From positions 42,419,979 through 42,483,978 of the forward strand of contig JBCFYV010000024.1 in assembly GCA_039000515.1 (NCBI GenBank): a DNA stretch of 64,000 nucleotides, in the 5' to 3' direction. The notes beneath the pieces are model-generated. The model did not search any database and was not told where the DNA came from. It worked only from the letters and a program-made list of their open reading frames with translations. Both the position numbers and the translations under genes were made by a program. Below, piece after piece: positions 49,638 to 59,842 of this stretch (within the stretch, counting starts at the first letter, position 1; each line of letters begins with the position of its first letter). Origin of the DNA: Timema cristinae (Eukaryota; Arthropoda; Insecta; Phasmatodea; Timematidae).

Positions 49638-52600
49638 GCTTGTTACGTGCTGTACTCCAAATCTTTTAGTGACTTGGTTATCAAAGCGCTTATAAGTAAT
49701 ATAATACGTTGTTGATAGCCCGAACGAGCAGTTAAGGCGCGGTGACAAAATAAATACACAATACGTTAGACGATTCCAAATATCACCTCGTAAATCAGGA
49801 TGTAGACGAAATCTCTAAGAGCCCGTTTCATCTCCAAGATAGCACTTAAATTATGTGAGTGATGGATAGTAAGTCACCTTAGTTCACCCAGTAGCGTGTC
49901 TGCCTACTGAGTTGAGGGTCCTGGTTTTCATTCCTGATATGGCCGAGTTTTTTTTTTATCATTAGTGAACTTAGAGTTTTCCCTTTTACAGGGATGAATT
50001 AATGACTGAGGGGCTGGGTGTGTACCTAAAAATAAGATTATTTGAAGCTAAGGAGACTCCCAAGGGTCATGAAGCTCACTACTAGATTAACGACGCGCAA
50101 AACATGAAAAAATTATATTTATATTTTTACACGCTGGGGTCAAAATAATTAGAGGTTTAATAACGTGAAAATTAACACTTTAATTGAAAATTAAATATTC
50201 ACCAGATAAATAATAACAAATTATATAATACACTTTTTCACTTTTTGAGGATAATGTCACTCGGGTGATCTCCACCGGACGTCCAACAAACCTCAACACG
50301 TTGTCCATCACTTTCCTCATTATGGATCGTCTAATTATTTCCGCCCTATCCTGAAAATGCTTGTTTCACCTCGGTGGCCGCGTGATCTAAAGCGCTAATC
50401 TTTTGACTAGTTTGTCGATAACGGAGTGGTAGTGGTTCAATCCCGCTTAGATGTACTCGTATCTTTTTTTTACCTAAATGGTTTTTCACTCTTCCTCCAC
50501 GCAAATGCAGGTCCATTTAATTTAAATTAAACCCTCCTAATCCCTAACCGATTAGTACAATTAGTACATAGACATATAACCCGAAAGGGTATTAAGCTGT
50601 AGTACTAAGAATCAACATGTTTTGTCTATTCGTATGTACATAAATTGTCGGCGAGAGTGTAATAAAAGGAACTGTCCCTGGTGTACCTTCAGGTTAACCC
50701 CTACGGTATGTCTTGTCCTGGCTGCGACTCTGTGGATGGGACAAAACGACGTCTCGGCTCAGGTGATCAACCCGTCTTCGACGCTGGAGTGTCACAGAAG
50801 GGAGTACAGCTACAAGGTGACCAAGACAGACGGCGCCGGAAGGGCTTGCTGGGACGTCATCAAGGTCATGTCTTGCTGGGGGCGCTGCGACTCGAACGAG
50901 GTAGCTTCATCAATATTATATATTATTATACTGGATATCATCTCTGAGGGGACTGCATGGTTACTATTGAGAAAGAGCGTTGTCATTCTCTAGTTTTTTT
51001 TTGTGTGTGGTTAATCTCCCCTCAAATATAAGACAAGTTTGGCAACGCTGATTAGTCAAGGTTGCCAGTACCTTCTTACTTCACCACACCACCTTCTGAC
51101 ATAGCCGAGATCGAGGAGATTTGGCAACAGTTAACCGAGAGACAAAGAAGATAAAGATTTTCTCTATATGACCTGCAGTTCCCTCACCAATAAAATTGGG
51201 TATTGCCTCTTCTCTATGTGGATCGATACCCTCCCACTATCCTTTCTATGATTATTTAGGTTGTCACGTAATAGTCCGGTCAGGGAGGTCTGTGAAGTTG
51301 GCAGCACTTCTTTAGCGAGGGGATCACCTGGTACAGTGTTGTGCGCGCTTTAGGTTTAGTTGGCTGAACCCATTCCCTGTGGCATTACGGGGCTCTACCG
51401 ATGAAAGAGTGAAAGAAAGAGAGTTAGGTCTGGCTGCAGACGATCTACTCGCCCAAAACCCTTTTAGGGTGCCTCCATGGGAGGGTCTCCCAGGCAACGT
51501 CCTTCATGGCTCAGCTTGGCAGTGTCCTCTACTGTCTAGTTGGGCGTGTTGGGAGGATGAATATTTATAGCGTCATCTGTATGGAGGTATAATTATAATA
51601 ATAATAATAATAATAACACTAACAAAGAGGCCAAATTCAACCGTGAAGTCTCAGATACGGTGGGGGTGAAGGGGAAGTCTCAACTACCCAGTTATGAAAG
51701 GTCCACAGACTAGCAAGTGTCTGTGTTCCAAAATTCTCGCTGCGCACGTTTACGCACGTGGCTACGCTCAGAGGATACAGCGAAGGAGGCTATAAGGCAC
51801 CTTGTGACGAGGTTGCCTGAGCCTCTCGTGGTCGCCAGGAGTGAAGTCACAGAGACAAATTTCTGACCTGTATACCTGAAACTAGATAGTTTCATTCGTG
51901 GGGTGGATACGACGTCACATTCCATTATGACTAGTGGATGTCCTAAGTGCATCTATAATTTCTACTCGATTTGATACAAAATACTATACATTTCAACAGA
52001 TTATAGTTTTTATATTCACTACTAAACGGTATTTTAACACCGACTAGTGATTAAATAAATCAGTACGTAAATAGAGATAAATTCAGATATTTCAGCAAAA
52101 AAAAGTTTGCTTTATTTTAGCTCTAGATATTTCTCTTTATCTATATGCACTTATTGGATGATTAAAAAATAAAATTAACTTTATTTTGACTTGGGCTTAG
52201 TTTCAAAGTTTCAAGCTTCGCTTTGATTTCACCTCGCCTTTAAAAGTAAACAATTCGCATGCCCCTACTCACTTGAACTAATAACACATACGTAGTTTAG
52301 TCAAAATAATAGTTTAAAAAACACTTCGGTGGATGCGTGGTCTAACACGATACTCTTGCAGTAGACTAGAGTGCCAATGACGGTGAGATTTTGGTTCGAA
52401 TCTTGGTCAGGTGTATTAAGGGTGGTTTTTCCAAAATGGTTTTCCACTCTCCCTCCACACAAGTGCGGGTAAACTTATTTGAAATATAGCTTTCCTTGTC
52501 CCTAAAACCACTATAGTAATTAGTACGTAAGAGTATAACTGGACCGGTTCGTAAGATGGGGTTCTTTAAAAAAGGTTGGACTAAATTTGAGAATATTAGG

Positions 52601-55600
52601 CCTATTATTAGCATTATTATTATTATTATTATTAGCACCACGTCTTACTACCCATTCGGGTTGTACGCACATAGACTACGCTAATGTGTAATAGTAGGGT
52701 GGTTGTGAGATGAAATGGAGGACCTACAGTTTAACGTGGGATCCGAACCACGGGGAGGCCTGGCATTCCACACATTCACAAGCTGTGATTAATACACGTC
52801 TTGTCAGAGGTGAAGGAAGGGTTTGGTAATCAGATAAATCTGTGCCGGGGCAGAGGATTTAAGCTTGAGAGTATTGATTTTAAAGTTTGTTAAGTACATT
52901 ATTAAACTAATATTTTCCATAAATCAAATTATAATTTAATCTCTGTACTTTCTTCAAGATTATTATTATTATTAGCACCGCGTCTTACTACCCATTCGGG
53001 TTATACGCACTTACGCTAATGTGTAATGGTAGGGTGATTGAGAGATGAAATGAAGGACCTACAGTTTATAACGTGGAATCCGAACCACGGTGGAGGCCTG
53101 GCATTCCCCACATTCACAAGATGTCTTGTCAGAGGTGAAGGAAGAGTTTGGTAATCAGATAAATCTTTGCCGGAACCGAGGATTGAACCCCGGCCGCCAG
53201 CATAGAAGTCTGACACCTTACCCCTAGACCACCAGGTCACCTTCTTCAAGATAAATGATCTTTTATCTAAAGGGCCCACTACTATCTAACAAATAAATCA
53301 TCATAAGCATAACTTAACTAATACAATCTTTAACGGAAGTTAACATCCCGTTAACACATAATATGAGCCTTGTCCCGTTCTAATCCTAAAGTTCCAGATT
53401 CAATCCCGTAGAATTTAAATTGAGCAGTCATAAAAACAGATCCTGTCTAGATTTGATTTGCTTTTAATGCTATGCGTATTTCTGTTCCGTTAAGACTGGA
53501 CCAATTTTACACTGAATAATCTAAAGACACAAATTAAGAAAGGTGTATTTTAAGGTAAATTCCCTATATCCGACTAGATATAGGATGGGAAACTATAAAT
53601 GGGAGGTAAATCACTTCCACCGGGCTCAGCTGGTATACAAAACTTCTATCTACTCCTGGTTCAGAGACAAACATGCCACCAATAAGATATATTTTTTTAT
53701 TTCTTGAAGTTCTTAGAATACTAATTTACTAGTAGCTGTCAAATTGCTGTCTGTCCTTCGATATCTACCTTTATTTAAGGAGAATGGTTCCATAAATTAA
53801 CCAAGCTATAGATTAATAAAATGGTTATTTTTTTAATTTATTTGTAAAAATACTTAATATTAATTTATAAGTGGCGCTGGTGTTCTCATTTATAAACTTT
53901 ATTTTCATAATTTTAATGATGTTCCCTTGACTCAACTTATAAAAAATAAGTAGGAGCCAAATTTAGGGGTTCGGTGGCGTGGCGTGGAGTGTTGTTAGGG
54001 TAAGCAGAGCATCTAGGTCCCCATTTTCCAACTATACACAGGATCTTATCTGTCGGTGGCGTGGCGTGAACTGTGGTCAGGTTAAGCAGAGCAGGTCAAC
54101 AAAATATATACCTCTTTAAAATACCCTTCCCTTGACTTTCATTTGAACAGCTATATATAGGGCGTATAATCCGAATTTGTAGTAACACATGTTACTAAAA
54201 AACAAAACAAAAATTATAGGTGCAGTTTTTACTAACTTAGCCTACCCTGGTAACTTTTACTGACACACCACTGGTAGGAAAGATTCAATATATAGCTTTA
54301 TTTAATCGGGTATCAATGAATCTGCACTCCCCTGTGAGATATATAGATCAGGATGCCTGTATTTTTGGTCAAATGGGGACTGAGTGGTGTAGAACAAATT
54401 ATAATTATAGTTTAAGGTTAGAGTGTAGGCACGGCAAGAAAAAGACCAGTGTTTTTGCAGTTTTATAGAAGAACTTTTTTTCACCATCTTAAATAAACCA
54501 TTGCTTTTGTAGAAACATAGTATTTAATCTTCTTTGCATGATGATATCAACAGGGGTTGAATATCTTTCATGAACATAACGGTATTAGATTAAAAACTTT
54601 TTTAAATTAGGAGAAAACGTTGTAATTAATTTCCAGGACACCCTTGACAGATATTCAAGAATGTTTAAGGTCACAGTGCGAAGAAAAACTATGTTTATAA
54701 TAGGGAATTATTTTATTTCTTTTGACCAAAAATAAGCGTTTGGTTTGTTTTTTTAACTGCAAAAATATTGCTCCTAACCTGAGTTCCCTTCACTTTTATC
54801 TTAAACAAGAACTTCTTATCCTGGCAATATTTTATGACACATCACTGCTCTCTGAATTACACGTATGGGGATGCATGTCTGTTGTTACCAGGCCAATAAT
54901 GTTCACTTGAGTGATAAATTCAATAGTACATTTTAAACCAGATATGCCTACCCTGGCGACAAACCACGTCACGCCATTTACCAACAGGCTCTTGTACTAA
55001 ATACACAATAGAGATATTCCTGAAATAAATAATAATAATAATAAAAATATTTAATTTTTTTTATCACCACGTCTTACTACCTGTTCAGGATAAAACAAAT
55101 ATGATAATTAATCTAATGAGGTAGGGATGAGGAAGGAAGAATTTAATAGGTGATCTACCCTTATTTACGTGGAAAGAACGCGGGAAACAATTTTGAAAAA
55201 TCATCCTCCGTAAACCCGACTGGGACTTGAAGCCCGATCTTCCCGCCATCAGAGACTTGTCTAGCACGAGAGTGACGCCTTAAGCTAATGGCCGCCAAGC
55301 TTATTGAGTATGGGAGATACTTTTAAAACCTCAAATTGGTTTTTTGAGCTACTCAAATTTAAAAAAATTACCATTTTCCCAAAATTGAAACCTGCATATG
55401 TAGTAAATTACTGAAGAAAATAGTATTCAATTTTGTGCCAATCTCACCCCTTCCCCCATAATGTTTGAAGAGTAACCTCTTACTCCTAGTCGAAAGAAGT
55501 TTCCAATATGTTCGTTGTATTTCTATACGAGCTACCGGTAGCTCGCGATCAACAGTTTAGTGACCCCTGTCTTAGATCATTAAACCACTGAAACGGGTTT

Positions 55601-58600
55601 AAATATTGTTATCAGAGCGACTAAAACTAAAATTTGACATAGGTCTGCTAAAATTAAAGTTTCGTTCACCAACCAAGAAACTAACTTGACCTGATTTTTT
55701 TTTGACGATCTTAATAAAACAGTTTCTCGTAGACCATTGTGACGGTTGGTTCTTGATAGAGGGGAAGTTAGCGGGGAATTTGGAGAGAACTGAAGGGTCA
55801 GTTATGGGCGGGAGGGGGGGGGAAGGGGCTCATAACTTCCAGGGTTTCCGCAATATTGAAGCCAGGAACTCGTAAAGTTTACAACCAACCGAAACACAAT
55901 TGCGTTACAAAATAGCTGGTCGACAAGTTCCTATCAAGTATTCATCTATTATAAACGCAATGAGATTTTTCGGTTCTTATAACTTGACTTCTGATCCAGG
56001 AAATTTTAAAATATAAACGTACTAAGACATTTATTCTAATAAGTTAAACCATCAGGGCTGGTGTAGTTGCTTATAAAACGATTTTTATCTGTGGAAATAA
56101 GGTGCATATTTTCTGATTTGTAATAATAATTTACCATTCTTTTTTCTGGAGTGAGTTGAAGTGTTTACTTTTATTTTACCTAATTTACTTTTCCTAGGAT
56201 TGGTTAGTTTATGTATAATATCCGTGATACAAACATTAGAACGTACGGCCTACTAAATATTTATAAATAAAAAGGTTCATATATTTATTTAATAATCCAA
56301 GTAGATGGTAAAGACATGGCAAACTAAATACTGATTTACACTATGTTAATCCTATCAAACCTCGTAGAGTTTTCACCCTCTACCTAACTGGTGTGTGCTC
56401 CAGGCTTAGTAATATTAATATTTAGCACCGCGTCTTACTACCCGTTTGGGTTATACGCTTTAAGTACTAATTACGCTAATGGATTAGGAATTGGGAAGGT
56501 TTAATTAGAGGAAGTGAACCCGTATTTCCGTGGAGGTAGAGTGGAAAACCATTTAGGAAAAGTCACCCACAGTTCACCCGACCGAGATTCGAACCTCGAT
56601 CTCCCGTCCTCAGCAGTCGAGCTAAACACGACAAGCGCGTTAGCCAACTTCGTGATAGTAAAGTTACAAGTATTTTAACCCTCTAGCTAACTGGTATATG
56701 AATAACAACATTCAGGCTGCAAATCATTGTAATCACGGCATTGTCCGATTTTTTTTATCGCCGCATCTTACTACAAGTTTGGAAAAACGACCACACAGTA
56801 CACCCGACCGAGATTCGAACCTTGATCTCCCAGTCATCGGCAGTCTAGTCTACTGCGAGAGTAGCGCGTTAGACCATGTGGCTACTGAAGCAGGTTGGTT
56901 GAATTAGTTGAAAAATGGCACGTATACAAAGGAATCGAGCCTAGGACCTTTACTTAGAGTACCAATTTTCCATCACTGAGTTATCCAGGATTCGTCTCAT
57001 GCTCATGTTAATTCTTCACTCTTAGCTTAAGGTTGAGTCTGTGATGGACAAGTAGAATCGTCAGCTGCATATGAGTGAACTAATGTATTGTGATCTATCA
57101 GATACCACAGCCATATACGACCCGGAGTGATTTTATTATGTCAAGTACACAAGTATTTATACCCTCTAACTAACTGGTATATGTTACAGATCTCTCACTG
57201 GAGGTTTCATTACAATACTTAGTGTATTTACACTCTCTAGCTAACTGGTACATGTTCCACATCTATGACTGAAGGTTTCGTTACAATACCTTGTATATTT
57301 ACACTCTTTAGCTAACTGGTACATGTTCCAATTCTATGACTGAAGGTTTCGTTACAATACCTTGTCTATTTACACTCTCTAACTAACTGGTACATGTTTC
57401 AGATCTATGACTGAAGGTTTCGCTACAATACCTTGTTATTTATACTCTCTAGCTAACTGGTACATGTTCCAGATCTATGACTGAAGGTTTCGCTACAATA
57501 CCTTGTCTATTTATACTCTCTAACTAACTGGTACATGTTTCAGATCTATGACTAAAGGTTTCGCTACAATACCTTGTCTATTTACACTCTCTAACTAACT
57601 GGTACATGTTCCAGATCTATGACTGAAGGTTTCGCTACAATACCTTGTCTATTTACACTCTCTAACTAACTGGTACATGTTTCAGATCTATGACTAAAGG
57701 TTTCGCTACAATACCTTGTCTATTTATACTCTCTAGCTAACTGGTACATGTTCCAGATCTATGACTGAAGGTTTCGCTACAATACCTTGTCTATTTACAC
57801 TCTCTAGCTAACTGGTACATGTTCCAGATCTATGACTGAAGGTTTCGTTACAATACCTTGTCTATTTACACTCTCTAGCTAACTGGTACATGTTCCAGAT
57901 CTATGACTGAAGGTTTCGTTACAATACCTTGTCTATTTACACTCTCTACTAACTGGTACATGTTCCAGATCTATGACTGAAGGTTTCGCTACAATACCTT
58001 GTCTATTTACACTCTCTAGCTAACTGGTACATGTTCCAGATCTATGACTGAAGGTTTCGTTACAATACCTTGTCTATTTACACTCTCTAGCTAACTGGTA
58101 CATGTTCCAGATCTATGACTGAAGGTTTCGTTACAATACCTTGTCTATTTACACTCTCTACTAACTGGTACATGTTCCAGATCTATGACTGAAGGTTCGT
58201 TACAAACCCTTGTCTATTACACTCTCTAACTAACTGGTACATGTTCCAGATCTCATCACTGGAGGTTTCGTAAAACCAGTGTATCTATCTACACTCTCTA
58301 GCCAACTGGTACATGTTCCAGATCTAGGACTGAGTTTCGCTACAATAACTAGTGTATTTACACTCTCTAGCTAACTGGTACATGTTCCAGATCTCCGATT
58401 GGAGGTTCCCTTACAAGCGGTCCTATCACCCGGTCTGCCTGCACGACACACGTACCATCAACACAGTCGAGCTGCGGAACTGCGAGGAAGGAGTCGAACC
58501 CGGTACTGAGCGCTACGAGTTCCTCCAGGCGCTCACCTGCAGATGTTCCGTCTGCAAGTCGTCAGAGGCGAGCTGCGAAGGGTTGAGATACCGCGGCCAA

Positions 58601-58636
58601 CGTTCCGGGCCTTTCTTAGGTGGGGGGCGACGATAA
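37186..58636 (+). CDS. Gpb5: Glycoprotein hormone beta-5 (thyrostimulin beta subunit)
   Basis: Secreted cystine-knot beta subunit that pairs with GPA2 and signals through an LGR1-type receptor. Confident coding exons are 50693-50900 and 58391-58636 (stop TAA 58634-58636), joined in phase 0 as [17 protein letters not shown]. The first carries a signal peptide ([16 protein letters not shown], cleavage near VSA|QV) and motifs [21 protein letters not shown] and VMSCWGRC. The second has [44 protein letters not shown]. There are ten Cys in the mature chain, as in other GPB5 proteins, and no N-glycosylation sequon is apparent. The start is inferred: a probable 5' exon ends AGAAAT at 37380 before GTGAGT, and joining it to the G at 50693 gives ATG-TTA-ACC, for a 151-residue product. 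An unspliced alternative start is ATG 50622. No GPA2 gene is visible in the window. Confidence 0.9.
37400..39510. other. Gpb5 intron 1, AT-rich
   Basis: No gene or repeat family recognised; two short TA tracts near 39310 and 39415. Confidence 0.4.
39515..39755 (-). mobile_element. SINE family B copy, Gpb5 intron 1
   Basis: Tail GCACCACGTCTTACTACCCG to head complement GACCACCGAAGCGGG. Confidence 0.75.
40135..40680 (+). mobile_element. SINE family D copy split by SINE A
   Basis: D head TTTTTGGTCTAGTGGTCAG at 40137 is cut within the tRNA-like part; box B (GTTCGATCCCCGG) and body (CAAATGAGGAGCTACTTGAA) resume at about 40487. Confidence 0.78.
40177..40476 (+). mobile_element. SINE family A copy nested in SINE D
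   Basis: Full-length A flanked by the exact duplication ATATATCCCGTG, so it inserted into D. Confidence 0.93.
40690..41615. other. Gpb5 intron 1, nothing recognised
   Basis: AT-rich, no coding signal or family match. Confidence 0.4.
41620..41850 (+). mobile_element. SINE family B copy, Gpb5 intron 1
   Basis: Partly deleted head, tail CCTGAACAGATAGTAAGACG, then a long (TAA)n tract to 41905. Confidence 0.7.
41908..42120 (+). mobile_element. SINE family B copy, Gpb5 intron 1
   Basis: Head CACCTCGGTGGTCGAGTGGT follows directly on the previous copy's microsatellite; the tail is lost. Confidence 0.7.
42157..42393 (-). mobile_element. SINE family B copy, Gpb5 intron 1
   Basis: Tail with CCGTTTGGGTTATACGC, head complement GTGGCCACCGAAG. 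Confidence 0.7.
42420..43380. other. Gpb5 intron 1, nothing recognised
   Basis: AT-rich; no supported feature. Confidence 0.4.
43387..43670 (+). mobile_element. SINE family B2 copy, Gpb5 intron 1
   Basis: Near-consensus: CCGCCTCGGTGGCGTAGTTG, box B GAGGTTCGAATCTCGG, tail and (ATT)n. AACAAGTAATATGA occurs on both sides, a target duplication. Confidence 0.92.
43690..44660. other. Gpb5 intron 1, AT-rich
   Basis: Near 43705-43760 a weak tRNA-like stretch (GGTTCTATACTCGACC) hints at an old SINE. Nothing else recognised. Confidence 0.35.
44665..44925 (+). mobile_element. SINE family B2 copy, Gpb5 intron 1
   Basis: Full length with a run of about ten G at 44760; AATACTGTAAC appears on both sides as target duplication. 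Confidence 0.9.
45077..45098. repeat. (GT)n microsatellite
   Basis: About ten GT units. Confidence 0.9.
45255..45797 (-). mobile_element. SINE family B copy split by SINE A
   Basis: Tail and body at 45255-45400, remainder with box B complement GGGATTCGAACACC at 45692-45797. Confidence 0.78.
45401..45691 (+). mobile_element. SINE family A copy nested in SINE B
   Basis: Full length. ATTTAAGGATAA before and ATTTAGGGATAA after are its target duplication. Confidence 0.92.
46163..46380 (+). mobile_element. SINE family B copy, degenerate
   Basis: GTGGCTGCATGGTTTAAGGC head, box B deleted, tail much eroded. Confidence 0.55.
46922..47203 (-). mobile_element. SINE family A copy, Gpb5 intron 1
   Basis: Full length. 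TTTAGGACTATT before and TTTAGGATTATT after form a near-perfect duplication. Confidence 0.92.
47640..49030. other. Gpb5 intron 1, AT-rich
   Basis: A tRNA-like remnant near 48150-48215 (GGGATTTGAGCTCC) may be an old SINE on the minus strand. Otherwise nothing. Confidence 0.35.
49038..49245 (+). mobile_element. SINE family B copy, Gpb5 intron 1
   Basis: CTTCGGTGGCCAGATGGTCT head through CCATTAGCGTAATTAGTA; the hairpin tail is absent. Confidence 0.7.
49288..49645 (+). mobile_element. SINE family A copy, Gpb5 intron 1
   Basis: Full length with a long (TAA)n tail; ATGCTTGTT is duplicated on both sides. Confidence 0.92.
49868..50075 (+). mobile_element. Possible further tRNA-derived SINE
   Basis: TTAGTTCACCCAGTAGCGTG is box A-like and a degenerate box B follows; the far end has GATTAACGACGCG, reminiscent of family D's ending. 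Single copy here, so uncertain. Confidence 0.4.
50369..50608 (+). mobile_element. SINE family B copy just upstream of Gpb5 signal-peptide exon
   Basis: Head ACCTCGGTGGCCGCGTGATC and tail CCCGAAAGGGTATTAAGC; ends about 85 bases before the exon. Confidence 0.75.
51000..51960. other. GC-richer unexplained segment in Gpb5 intron 2
   Basis: Base composition is distinctly less AT-rich than the flanking intron, with a (AAT)n tract at about 51597. Short open frames (51379-51570 plus, 51710-51952 minus) match no family I recognise. Possibly a decayed transposon. Confidence 0.35.
52323..52560 (+). mobile_element. SINE family B copy, Gpb5 intron 2
   Basis: CACTTCGGTGGATGCGTGGT head, box B GGTTCGAATCTTGG, body and partial tail. 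Confidence 0.75.
52606..52860 (-). mobile_element. SINE family A copy, head truncated
   Basis: Tail to CAGATAAATCTGTGCCGGG, ending at box B; no clear target duplication. Confidence 0.82.
52950..53252 (-). mobile_element. SINE family A copy, Gpb5 intron 2
   Basis: Full length; TTCTTCAAGAT is duplicated exactly on both sides. Confidence 0.93.
53970..54100 (+). repeat. Two copies of a GGTGGCGTGGCGTG motif
   Basis: TCGGTGGCGTGGCGTG followed by a stretch ending TAAGCAGAGCA occurs twice, about 82 bases apart. GGTTAAGCAG resembles the internal promoter region of 5S rRNA, but the match is short. Confidence 0.5.
54430..54960 (+). mobile_element. Diverged relative of the TIR element at 61421-61800
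   Basis: AGTGTTTTTGCAGTTTTA, GATATCAACAGGGGTTGAAT and ATGAACATAACGGTATTA match, in order, the complement of the right half of the 61.4-kb element. Confidence 0.6.
55063..55302 (-). mobile_element. SINE family B copy, Gpb5 intron 2
   Basis: CACCACGTCTTACTACCTGT tail and head complement near 55290. Confidence 0.7.
56423..56650 (-). mobile_element. SINE family B2 copy inside the old part of the Gpb5 array
   Basis: Tail GCACCGCGTCTTACTACCCG, box B complement GAGATTCGAACCTCG. Diverged 71-bp array units lie on each side. Confidence 0.82.
56752..56893 (-). mobile_element. SINE family B copy with internal deletion
   Basis: Tail CGCCGCATCTTACTAC joins abruptly to ACCCGACCGAGATTCGAACC, so the body is missing. 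Confidence 0.7.
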
Positions 58637-58779
58637 GGGGGAAGGGAAGGTGGCGTGGTTTCTGCTAAATTAGGTTAATACAGACGGCTCTCAGATGTCT
58701 TAAATACGCGCCGATTAATTAAAGGGTATAACCACCCTCAGGTAATAGAAGACAAGTCCAGTTTAATGATTTTAAAACA

Positions 58780-58785
58780 AATAAA
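58780..58785 (+). terminator. Candidate poly(A) signal of Gpb5
   Basis: AATAAA 144 bases downstream of the stop codon, the first such hexamer after it. Confidence 0.5.
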
Positions 58786-58789
58786 CAGC

Positions 58790-59840
58790 TTGTATTTTCT
58801 TTTAAAGCTGCGATTTGTTGGTTTTATAAAATTGAGATTCTGAAAAAATGATTTAAAAAAATATATCATATAAAATATCGCCCAGACGTGAGTTGTGTTA
58901 TTTTAAATCATTTGATACTGCTTTAATATTTGTATTTCATGTTTATATTTTTCTTTTATTTCTATTATTATACTTCATATTTTACTAGTTTTGTTTAGTT
59001 TTAAAATTCATTTTTAAACTTTTACAATATTCTCAGAACTAATAAGATAAATAATCATAAAATATTATTCACTTTTTATTGTAATGAGTTTTATTAATTT
59101 AACTTTCGACTGATATTTGTAAATTAAGCATCATTTGAAGATTTATAATTTATTAGATAGCCATTGTCTCTATGTAGCCTTAAAATAAAAATAAAATAAA
59201 TCTAAACAAATTAAAATAATCTTTAATATGATTACGTGCATTAATATTATTTAATATATTTTCTATTAAATCTAAAATATATAGTTAAATTATACTTACG
59301 ATTGTTCATTTGTTAAATTTAGACAGTTGACAAATTCTTGCTTCAAAATGGTAAAGTAATAATGCTTAAAATAACATTGTTATTTAAATATTCTAAAAAC
59401 ATAAAATAGTTGACTTAATTTATTTGATTACCAAGAACAAATAATAGAATATGATTTTAATGATAAATGCTGTTTAATCTGACCAAGTATCTACAATACT
59501 AATAGTTGAATTTACAATCTATGTTGTGAATTTAATCATTAATCAAATCTCAATGATTTTATGTATAGTATTGATGTCATATTTTCATTATATGTATTTA
59601 TTTGTACTCAATGTAAATAACCAATCATACTGTAGGTTAAATCGTAATAATAAAGCTATATTCTAAATCGATATTCCCAGGTATTCTATCTGTTTTCAAT
59701 TACTTTTTTTAATTTGGAATAACAACACTGTTATTTGGAAATATATTACTAGTGTTAAATTCCTTTTTTTTTCACCCTGATAAAACTATTTTTTTTTTAA
59801 GTTAAGATTTAGTTAGATTACTCTAGTGGTATATATATAA
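58790..59840. other. Intergenic DNA downstream of Gpb5
   Basis: AT-rich, no feature recognised. Confidence 0.4.
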
Positions 59841-59842
59841 TG

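Larger units (their letters stand above)
56360..58390 (+). repeat. 71-bp junction minisatellite upstream of Gpb5 last exon
   Basis: From about 57150, seventeen units of about 71 bases precede the real acceptor at 58390, which is itself the eighteenth unit. A unit runs TATTTACACTCTCTAGCTAA, then CTGGTACATGTTCCAG, then ATCTATGACTGAAGGTTTCG and CTACAATACCTTGTC. The real exon begins ATCTCCGATTGGAGGTTCCC, so each unit contains a decayed acceptor plus about nine exon codons. Most copies keep CAG|ATCT and carry TGA (in two, TAA) at codon 4. Older diverged units at about 56375 and 56675 are separated by SINEs, so the array was once longer. Confidence 0.92.

Noticed and set aside
49524..49748. Minus-strand open frame with a long Tyr run
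   Set aside because: It is the reverse reading of the (TAA)n tail of a SINE A copy.
50681..50947. Second open frame over the Gpb5 signal-peptide exon
   Set aside because: Only the other frame gives the cystine-knot Cys pattern; this is a shadow.
57150..58390. Regular repeats that might suggest a CRISPR array
   Set aside because: Units are head-to-tail with no unique spacers, and the DNA is clearly a eukaryotic intron.
50901..58390. A GPA2 gene next to Gpb5, as found in some animals
   Set aside because: I looked for the GPA2 cystine pattern between and around the Gpb5 exons and saw none in this window.
34372..58636. Functional cluster of KLHL10, Gpb5, AKR and fucosyltransferase
   Set aside because: Different pathways, mixed strands and kilobases of transposon-rich DNA between them; adjacency looks incidental.
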